Of a stretch of DNA of 41,804 nucleotides, positions 1-7,600 are shown one piece after another. The notes under the pieces are model-generated. The model saw only the letters and a program-made list of their open reading frames with translations, was not told where the DNA came from and made no database searches. Position numbers and translations under genes: made by a program. The DNA comes from BQJU01 sp964015035 (GTDB lineage Bacteria > Bacteroidota > Bacteroidia > Chitinophagales > Saprospiraceae). The stretch covers positions 1 through 41,804 of the forward strand of contig CAXHCA010000055.1 of the NCBI GenBank assembly GCA_964015035.1, given 5' to 3'. The stretch's first letter is position 1, and every line of letters begins with the position of its first letter.

Positions 1-433
1 GCCTTTGTGTTCGTTGCTCCGTTACGTCTACTAAAATGGTTGGCTCGTTAGCCAGATATTCTTTAAATGCCTCTTCACTCTGAAAGGCCCGTTGTGGCAT
101 ATGACCCTCCCGATCTAAAGTGGTCTCTAATACCCGAATCACTACAGATTGATTTTGATAAACATTTGAGCTACTCAACCCAAAGCTTAGCGCCAATAAA
201 TCGTAGGTTAATCCACTTTTAATGCTATACAAGCCAAAAAATAATAAGTCTTCATATGTCTTAAAGGTACTCTCACTGCTTGAGCCTTCCTGCCGACTAT
301 CAAGAGATTCGTCAAATATTTCTTCATAAGCTTTACCAAACAACTTTACCAAGCGGTGAAATTGATCTTCGGTTAGCCCTGTACTCGCTCGCCATTGCCG
401 CTCACTCCGGATTTCTTTGTAACTTATCGCCAT
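1..433 (-). CDS. IS5-family transposase, N-terminal part (runs off left edge)
   Basis: The reverse strand is open from an ATG at 433 to the window edge, giving 144 residues beginning MAISYKEIRSERQW. Residues ~60-110 (YEDLLFFGLYSIKSGLTYDLL) resemble the helix-turn-helix domain found at the start of DDE_Tnp_4 transposases of the IS5 superfamily. The last visible residues, ILVDVTEQRTQR, match the start of the DDE domain, where the Asp is the first catalytic residue. The remainder with the other catalytic acids lies beyond position 1. The enzyme would cut and join the element's ends. Family placement is from recalled motifs. Whether the complete gene is intact cannot be judged here. Confidence 0.8.
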   Translation of the reverse strand, partial: MAISYKEIRSERQWRASTGLTEDQFHRLVKLFGKAYEEIFDESLDSRQEGSSSESTFKTYEDLLFFGLYSIKSGLTYDLLALSFGLSSSNVYQNQSVVIRVLETTLDREGHMPQRAFQSEEAFKEYLANEPTILVDVTEQRTQR

Positions 434-470
434 TAAATTAGTTTTCGGCCAAAATACAACTTTTGATTAT
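1..470 (-). mobile_element. IS5-like insertion sequence, right-hand end (partial)
   Basis: This is one end of an insertion sequence whose other end lies outside the window. It is recognised from the transposase read leftwards from position 433. The outer boundary is placed at about 450-470, between the transposase start codon and the point where homology to the neighbouring gene seems to resume. It cannot be fixed exactly, because the opposite terminal inverted repeat and the target duplication are not visible. The element appears to have landed in the 5' part of the gene at 474-1154. Confidence 0.6.
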
Positions 471-473
471 CAG

Positions 474-1154
474 TTGGTTAGCGCGAAACAACTCTATTAT
501 GAAAACACGGGCGGATTGGAGAAGTGGCAAAGCCTGGAAACGACAAAATTGGTAGGTAAAATGCAGATGGGGGGAATGGACTTTCCCGGTACGATATACT
601 CAGCGAAGCCAAATCTGCAATATATGACCTTCAGTGTGCAGGGAAAGGAGCTAGTACAGGCTTATGACGGAGAAACGGCCTGGACTATCAATCCATTCAT
701 GGGAGCTATGGATGCTCAAAAAATGTCAGAAGCGGAAGCCAAACAATTTACCGAAGAAGAATTTGAGAGCCCCTTCATGAATTATAAGGAGAAAGGCCAT
801 ACTGTCGAATTGGTTGGTGAAAAGGAAGTGGAGGGTGCAGAGACCTACGAATTGAAACTGACTAAGGCCAATGGTAATGTGGAATACCACTATTTTGATA
901 AGGAGAACTACGTAGTGATCATGACCAAAAAGGCCATCAGTGACGGTCCCCAGAAAGGGCAGGATGTAGAAACTTATTTAAGTGATTACCAAGAGGTAGA
1001 TGGTATCTACTTCCCTTATTTTATTGAAACTAAAATTGCCGGTCAGCCATTCAGCAAGATCACAATCGAATCGGTTGAGATCAACCCTGAAGTGGATATG
1101 GCGATGTTTGATTATCCGAAGAAAGAAACGGCACCGGCGGTAGACGATAAATAG
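474..1154 (+). pseudogene. LolA/LolB-like periplasmic protein, 5'-truncated by the IS
   Basis: The readable protein is about 226 residues. It starts abruptly (QLVSAKQLYYENTGGLEKWQ) and has no signal peptide, whereas relatives annotated as outer-membrane lipoprotein-sorting-like proteins begin with an export signal followed by a helix and the GG-x-EKW motif. The frame stays open leftwards into the IS end, and the only nearby start is TTG at 474. The simplest reading is that insertion of the adjacent IS removed the promoter, start and signal peptide. The rest is intact: beta-rich, with a typical acidic/lysine C-terminal tail, and no internal stop. These proteins have a lipid-binding half-barrel fold and are thought to handle lipoproteins or lipids in the periplasm; the substrate is unknown. 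The gene is 96 bp upstream of the propeller gene at 1251 and could once have been co-transcribed with it. Confidence 0.6.
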
Positions 1155-1161
1155 AAAGAAT

Positions 1162-1192
1162 AGGGAGATCGGGTTTTCAAGCCCTTCTCCCT
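1162..1192 (+). terminator. weak stem-loop after the truncated gene
   Basis: AGGGAGA at 1162-1168 pairs with TCTCCCT at 1186-1192, and a GGG/CCC pair lies inside the loop. No clear U-run follows, so this is only a possible attenuator or terminator between the truncated gene and the propeller gene. Confidence 0.3.
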
Positions 1193-1250
1193 TTCTCCAT
1201 CGTTTACCCATTTCAATTTTATCATCCTCCAATTCATCCTTTTTCCAGTT

Positions 1251-4200
1251 ATGAAAAAAGCCCTATCTCTTTTTTTGCCAATCCTTCTTTTTTGCACTTC
1301 CAATAATTTTGCTCAGGAAACCACACAAACCCTTTTTGGCGGCATGCGTGCCCGTCAGATCGGTCCGGCAGTGATGAGTGGTCGGATTTCCAGTATTGCG
1401 GTGGAACCTAATAAACCCGAAGTAATTTACATCGGTGCTGCCGGTGGTGGTGTGTGGAAGTCGGTAACGGCAGGAGCCCTCTTCCGGCCGGTCTTTGATG
1501 AGTATAGCCAATCGATTGGTAAAATCACCATTGCGCCAAGCGAACCGGAGACCATTTGGGTGGGTACCGGGGAGCCTTGGGTACGCAATAGTGTGTCGGT
1601 GGGAACCGGCATCTATAAATCAATCAATGGCGGGACCAACTGGCAGTTGATGGGACTGGAAAACTCCGAACGTATCGGCGATATCATTGTGCACCCGGAA
1701 CATCCGGATACGGTGTATGTAGCCGTGCTCGGACACCTATGGAATGCCAATGAAGAACGTGGGGTTTATAAGACCACGGATGGTGGGAAGACCTGGAAAA
1801 AGATCTTTTATATTGACGAAAATACGGGGGCGTCCGACCTGGACATCGACCCGGATAATCCGGAGATCATCTATGCCACCATGTGGAGCCACCGTCGCTA
1901 TCCCTGGTCCTTTGATTCGGGGCTAAACGGGAAAAGTGGGGTGTATAAAAGCACCGATGGCGGTCAAAACTGGCAGCCCATTCAGAATGGGTTACCCAAG
2001 GAAAAACTGGGCCGCATGGCTATCGCAGTGGCTCCTTCCAACGGGCAGGTCATTTACCTGTCGGTAGAATGCAAGAGTAAGGAAGGCAAGGGGTTGTACT
2101 TGTCTACCGATGCGGGCGCCAACTGGAAGAAGGTCAGCAACGAATTTAACACCACGGTACGACCCTTTTATTTTGCCAATATGGTGGTTGACCCACTGAA
2201 CGACAGCATTGTCATGAAATGTGGCCTGCAAGCCATTATTAGCGAAGATCGGGGCGATCGCTTTCGCATGATTGACGGCAGTGTGCACAGCGATATTCAC
2301 GATATCTGGATTGATCCGGCCAATACCAAACACGTGATTTTGGCTACGGATGGCGGCGTTTACGAATCGTTTGATCGGGGGTATACGTTTAAAATGTGGA
2401 TGAACCTGCCAGTTTCTCAATTTTACCACGTAAGTGTAGATAATGATCAGCCGTATCACGTCTATGGCGGTTTACAGGACAATGGCTCTTGGTATGGCCC
2501 CTCCCAAAAAGCCGGTGGCATTGGCAATAGCGACTGGAAAAACACCTTCGGTGGCGATGGATTTTATTCCTTCCGGCATCCCGAAAATGAAGATGTGGTC
2601 TTTAGCGAATATCAAGGTGGGAATCTGGTGCGCTATAGCAAAAAAACGGGCCAGGCCAAGGATATTCAACCCTATCCGGAAGAAGGAGAAGACAAATTTC
2701 GCTACAATTGGAATGCGCCCATACACCTCAGCCCAACCAACCCTAACCGGATGTATTTAGGTGCGCAGTACCTCTTTATGTCGGAAGATATGGGCGATTC
2801 CTGGCAGCGCATTTCGCCGGATTTGACCACCGATGATTCGGAAAAGCAGAAACAACACGAGTCGGGGGGATTGAGTATTGACAATTCCACGGCGGAGAAT
2901 CACTGTACCGTTTATGCCATTGCAGAGTCGTACCAGGACGGACAAACTATTTGGGTGGGCACGGATGATGGCAATCTACAGCTGACAACGAATGGCGGCA
3001 AAAACTGGACCAATGTGGTCGAGAACGTTCCCGGGTTACCCGTCAATACGTGGGTAACCTTCATCGAACCGGGGCGCTTTGATAAAAATACTGCTTTTGT
3101 CACTTTTGACGGTCACCGCACAGGCGATATGACTACATACCTCTACAAGACCACAGATGGCGGCAAGACCTGGAAAAATTTGGCGACAGCCGATATTGAA
3201 GGCTATGCATTGAGTGTACGTCAAGATCCGGTAAATCCTGATTTATTGTTTCTGGGCACCGAATTGGGCCTGTACATTTCCGTAGATGGGGGCAGTAGCT
3301 GGGCACGTTTTGAAAACAATGTGCCCCAAGCAGGTATCCGTGATATGGTTATTCAGGAACGGGAAAATGCGCTTGTACTGGCCACTCATGGACGGGGCGT
3401 TATTATATTGGATGATTTGACGCCACTGCGGCAAATATCTGAAGAGGTGGTGGCGGAGAAGATCCACTTTTTCAAAACCCAGCCTACGGTTTTGCGTGAT
3501 CCCGGAGCGGGAGGCAGCTGGTTTGGGGGCTCCGGCAATTACGTCGGAGAAAATCCCAATACGAATGCACAAATTGTTTATTATATGTCGAAGCGGCACA
3601 CCTTTGGTAAGATGTACATCGAGGTGTGGAAAGATGGTGCTTTATTAAAGGCCTTGCCTGCCGGCAAAAGCAAGGGTATTAATATTGTGAACATGCCTAC
3701 GGCGATAGAACGACCTAAGGCTGCACCGACCAATAACAGAATGGCGCTCTTTGGCTCTCTTTTTGGTCCCAACCTCCCGGCCGGAGAATACCAGGTGAAA
3801 CTGATCAAAGGAAAGGATACTTATGAAACGACCTTTGAATTGGTTAATGATCCCGAATCACCTTATTCAAAGGAAGATCGGGTTTTGCAGCGCGAGGTGA
3901 CGATGCGCTTGTACGATATGACGGAGCAACTGGCCTATATCTACGCCGTACTCGACCAGATGGAAACACAAGCAATCGGTCTACAGGAATCGCAAAAGCG
4001 ATTTAAAAAAGAGCTGAATGGCTTGGCGCAAAAAGTAAAACAGGAAAAGAACAGCATTGTGGCCATGGATGGCGATTTTTACGTCGATGAGGGGGAGATG
4101 ATCCGTGAAAGGGTGTCCAATTTATATCGCCAGGTGAGTTCCTATCCAGGCCGTCCATCTGCATCGCAAGTGAAACGAGCTGATCTTTTGGCCAGAGACG

Positions 4201-4424
4201 TGGCCGCCGTGCAACGTCGCTTTGATGCGATCCTAAATAATGACCTAGCAGAACTCAACCAAAAGCTGGCAAAAAAAGAATTGCAAAATATTGAATATCC
4301 CACATTTGAAGCCTTTAAGTCAGATGAGACAGGTGGCAATAATACCGGTGGCGGACAGTTGTTTTTTAAAAATAATGAGCTGTATCAGATCTTGAAGGCT
4401 AGTTTTTTGGGAGTCGGGAAGTAG
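1251..4424 (+). CDS. secreted Asp-box (BNR/sortilin-type) beta-propeller protein
   Basis: This 1057-residue protein has a signal peptide (MKKALSLFLPILLFCTSNNFAQ, cleavage near residue 21). Residues ~30-740 carry many Asp-box motifs of the S-T-D-G-G-x-x-W type, for example STDGGQNWQP, TTDGGKTWKK and STDAGANWKK. These are the hallmark of sialidase, sortilin/VPS10 and YCF48-like propellers. Large proteins of this layout are common in Bacteroidota and are annotated as WD40/YVTN/BNR-like or glycosyl-hydrolase proteins, but no catalytic residues can be named here. A beta-sandwich-like part follows (~770-890), then a charged helical, probably coiled-coil segment (~890-1010). No T9SS sorting domain is visible, so it is probably periplasmic or secreted by another route. 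It resembles the propeller half of the 38129 gene. It converges on the adhesin gene across a long palindrome. Confidence 0.8.
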   Translation: MKKALSLFLPILLFCTSNNFAQETTQTLFGGMRARQIGPAVMSGRISSIAVEPNKPEVIYIGAAGGGVWKSVTAGALFRPVFDEYSQSIGKITIAPSEPETIWVGTGEPWVRNSVSVGTGIYKSINGGTNWQLMGLENSERIGDIIVHPEHPDTVYVAVLGHLWNANEERGVYKTTDGGKTWKKIFYIDENTGASDLDIDPDNPEIIYATMWSHRRYPWSFDSGLNGKSGVYKSTDGGQNWQPIQNGLPKEKLGRMAIAVAPSNGQVIYLSVECKSKEGKGLYLSTDAGANWKKVSNEFNTTVRPFYFANMVVDPLNDSIVMKCGLQAIISEDRGDRFRMIDGSVHSDIHDIWIDPANTKHVILATDGGVYESFDRGYTFKMWMNLPVSQFYHVSVDNDQPYHVYGGLQDNGSWYGPSQKAGGIGNSDWKNTFGGDGFYSFRHPENEDVVFSEYQGGNLVRYSKKTGQAKDIQPYPEEGEDKFRYNWNAPIHLSPTNPNRMYLGAQYLFMSEDMGDSWQRISPDLTTDDSEKQKQHESGGLSIDNSTAENHCTVYAIAESYQDGQTIWVGTDDGNLQLTTNGGKNWTNVVENVPGLPVNTWVTFIEPGRFDKNTAFVTFDGHRTGDMTTYLYKTTDGGKTWKNLATADIEGYALSVRQDPVNPDLLFLGTELGLYISVDGGSSWARFENNVPQAGIRDMVIQERENALVLATHGRGVIILDDLTPLRQISEEVVAEKIHFFKTQPTVLRDPGAGGSWFGGSGNYVGENPNTNAQIVYYMSKRHTFGKMYIEVWKDGALLKALPAGKSKGINIVNMPTAIERPKAAPTNNRMALFGSLFGPNLPAGEYQVKLIKGKDTYETTFELVNDPESPYSKEDRVLQREVTMRLYDMTEQLAYIYAVLDQMETQAIGLQESQKRFKKELNGLAQKVKQEKNSIVAMDGDFYVDEGEMIRERVSNLYRQVSSYPGRPSASQVKRADLLARDVAAVQRRFDAILNNDLAELNQKLAKKELQNIEYPTFEAFKSDETGGNNTGGGQLFFKNNELYQILKASFLGVGK

Positions 4425-4476
4425 GAAGAGGAGTTGTGATGGAGTGGGTAATGAGGCATCATACTGCTTGAGGTTG

Positions 4477-4560
4477 AAACATGAGTCATCCCGAATTTTA
4501 CGTTTACTAAACTTTTAAAGTTTAGTAAACGTAAAACGTAATCCGGGATGGCTCATGTTT
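4477..4560. repeat. 84-bp near-perfect palindrome between convergent genes
   Basis: The left arm begins AAACATGAGTCATCCCG at 4477. The right arm ends CGGGATGGCTCATGTTT at 4560. The arms meet at the perfect palindrome AAACTTTTAAAGTTT (4509-4523). They pair over nearly 40 bp with only two mismatches and one small bulge. It sits 52 bp after the propeller stop and 75 bp before the adhesin stop. It would form a very strong hairpin in either transcript and could act as a bidirectional terminator, or be a degenerate mobile palindromic element. Confidence 0.7.
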
Positions 4561-4635
4561 TAATATCACAAAACGGCTTGACTAACTTGGCAGGTAATGG
4601 AAAATCATCACCTACGAGGATAGCCGAGACGGAAA

Positions 4636-7600
4636 CTACTTACTCAGTACCACTCTTTTGATCCCATCGGGAATTCCATCTGATTTTACCTTAAGCAGAT
4701 ACATCCCGGATTGATAGGGCGAAATATCCATGCGCTCCTGAGTTCCTTGCACCTCAGCTATTTTGCTACTTTGCAACAATTGCCCTTGCAAGTTGTATAG
4801 TTCGATGCGAACGGCTTTGCCGCTGTAGGGAGCCAGATCAAGCAACAGTTCTCCTTTGGTTGGATTAGGAGAAATATTAAAATCAGTAGTGGCTAGGCTG
4901 CCTTCCTCGGGGAGATTCAGACCAGGCCTTGATCCCGTACTGGAGATGTTCACATTGGCAAAAGAGGCAATCACCGTGCTGGATGACTGTGAGTTGGTCA
5001 CTACAAGACCCAGCTGTATACATGAATTCATCGGTACATTCACGGCCATTACCAAGTTCCAATTTACGCCGTTGGTTGATGCGTAGCCCAAAAACTGATT
5101 GCCAATGCGTTGGAGGCGCAACCAGGAACGGTTGAAAGCGAAGAGTTGCTGTGGATAGGCCTGCCCACCGGTGGTGTAGCGAACTTCCCGACGAACCATA
5201 TTGCTCAAACTGGTGGTCAATTGGACCTTCTTGGCATCCGCGGCATCGCTTTCGCGCATTGTGATTCCCGCCCAACCCAAGTTGATGCTAGAGAGGGAGG
5301 TCACCTGGGCGGTAATTTCACCATCACCGCAGAGGTCGTAGTAGGCATAACTTAATTCATCGCTGGTAAAAGGGTTAGCATAATAACAATTGGAGCTACT
5401 CAACAGCCAGCTATCGGAAGGCACGTCATAAAAGACTTCGTTACCATCAGCGCAATTGACGCCATCGGCATTCTGATTCCATCCGCAAGGCAGGCCGGTA
5501 AGGGTGATCTGACTGGTGCAGGAAGCCATATTGTTGTTTACGTCCACCAAGGTTACCGTGACGGGAATGTTTTGCCCCAATTGATCACAGGAAATACTTG
5601 CCGGCAATACCTCAATGTAATCCAGGTCACAGTTACTTTCGGGATATACTAGGTCATATCCATTCAGGGTGATGGATGTTTCGCCATTTACTGTGATGGT
5701 CTTGTTTCGACAATTGGCAAGTGGCGGCTGGTCATCCGTAATGATGATATCTATAATACATTCGGCGGTATTACTAGACCCATCTGTTGCCGTCCAGGTT
5801 ACGGTGGTGGTACCTACCGGGAAAGTTTCACCAGCGAGGGTCGCCAGATTATTGAAATTGTTAGTCAGCACCACACCAGGACAATTATCCCCAAAAGAAG
5901 CTGGGTCAAAAGCATTGTCGAGTACCGTGAAACTGCATTCATCAGGGTCAGCTTTACGTTCTGGATTGATATTACTACAATCTATGGTTGGTTTTTCCTC
6001 ATCTGTTATTTCAATGTTGATGGTACAGTGGTCCGTATTTCCAGCAGCATCTGTTACCGTCCAGATCACTGTCGTAGTGCCGGTAGGGAAGGTTTCATCG
6101 GCTAAAGAAGCACTACTGTTGTAGTCATTTGTGATCGCTGCTCCAGGGCAATTGTCTTCAAAAAATGGATCAAAGCCTGTACCCGTCATGGTAAAACTGC
6201 ACGCATCAGGATCGGTGGGCCGTTTAGTGACGATGTTGCTGCAATCAATAGTTGGATTTTTATTGTCGGTCACTTCGATATTGATGGTACAGCTGGCCAT
6301 TTTTCCAGAGGCATCAGTCACGGTCCAAATGACAGTGGTCAGTCCTTTTGGGAAAATTTCATCGGCCAGGGAAGCGCTACTGTTGTAATCATTGGAAAGG
6401 GTTAGGGCTGTACAATTGTCTCCAAACAATGGATCGAGGCTATTTCCAAGTGCGGTAAAGCTGCATTCACCCGGATCGGTGGCAAGATCGGTGACGATGT
6501 TATTGCAATCTATCGTTGGGGCTTCTTCATCGGTTACCACGATTTCAATGGTGCAACTTGCTGTGTTGTAAGCGGCATCCGTTGCTGTCCAAATGACGGT
6601 AGTCGTTCCGATGGGAAAGGTCTCACCGGCCAGAGAAGAACTGTTGTTGTAATCATTGGAAAGGGTTGCCATAGAACATTGGTCACTAAAAAATGGATCA
6701 AACCTAGTGTCTGTCATGGTAAAACCGCAGTGACCGGGATCTGCAATGCGTTCAGTGACGATATTACTACAATCGATACTGGGAGGATCACTGTCCAAGA
6801 GGGTAATTGTCACCATGCTTCCCTCACAAAGGCCACCTTCATAAGGCACCCAGCCAGATGCCGGTGGCCCCGTAGAAGTTGATGGATTGGAAAAGGCAAT
6901 CTGACCATCCAGTGAGGTGAGGTACCAGGCATTACCATCTCCTATATCAAAAAAGAAGATGCCGTTATTCCCGCCATCAGAAAATAGATACCTGCCTTCA
7001 AGGATGCCATAGGGCGCATAGGATCCACTAAGGGTAGAGCCACAGTCGGTGCTTACCATAATGTTGCAGTCACTGAGGGGTTCGCAGGTGCCCTCTGAGA
7101 GCAGTCCGGAAATTTCGCCTACTGATTGATTGAACAATTCCAGGACACCATCTTCCTCAAATATCCAAACGCCATCGGTAGGTGGGGTATCTGAGTTGGA
7201 AAGATTGTAAGTTACCAGGGTTTCTATACCTTCGTCATCTGTATAGATGATTGCCCAGGCTGGACCTGCGGGGATGCCGGTAGGATCAAAGTACAAGGTC
7301 AGGTTGTGAAAGAAGGGTGCAATTAGAGAAGGCTTGTCATTGCGGTCGCCATTTTCTGTAAAGGTAAATCTTATGATATCCTCGGTTGTGCTGCCTTCAA
7401 AACAATAGACCAATGGTGTTTTTACGGTGATGACGACGTCATTATTGTTGCTACCACCACTATAAGTGATGAAGGCATCCAGGTCGCCGCCAAGGAAGTC
7501 GGGAAGGATGCTACCTTCCGGTAAACCGTTAAAGATTCCCGTTATGCTCTCGGTGCCATCATTATCCAGGATCAGGAAAGACTCGCCACCAACAGGGGTG

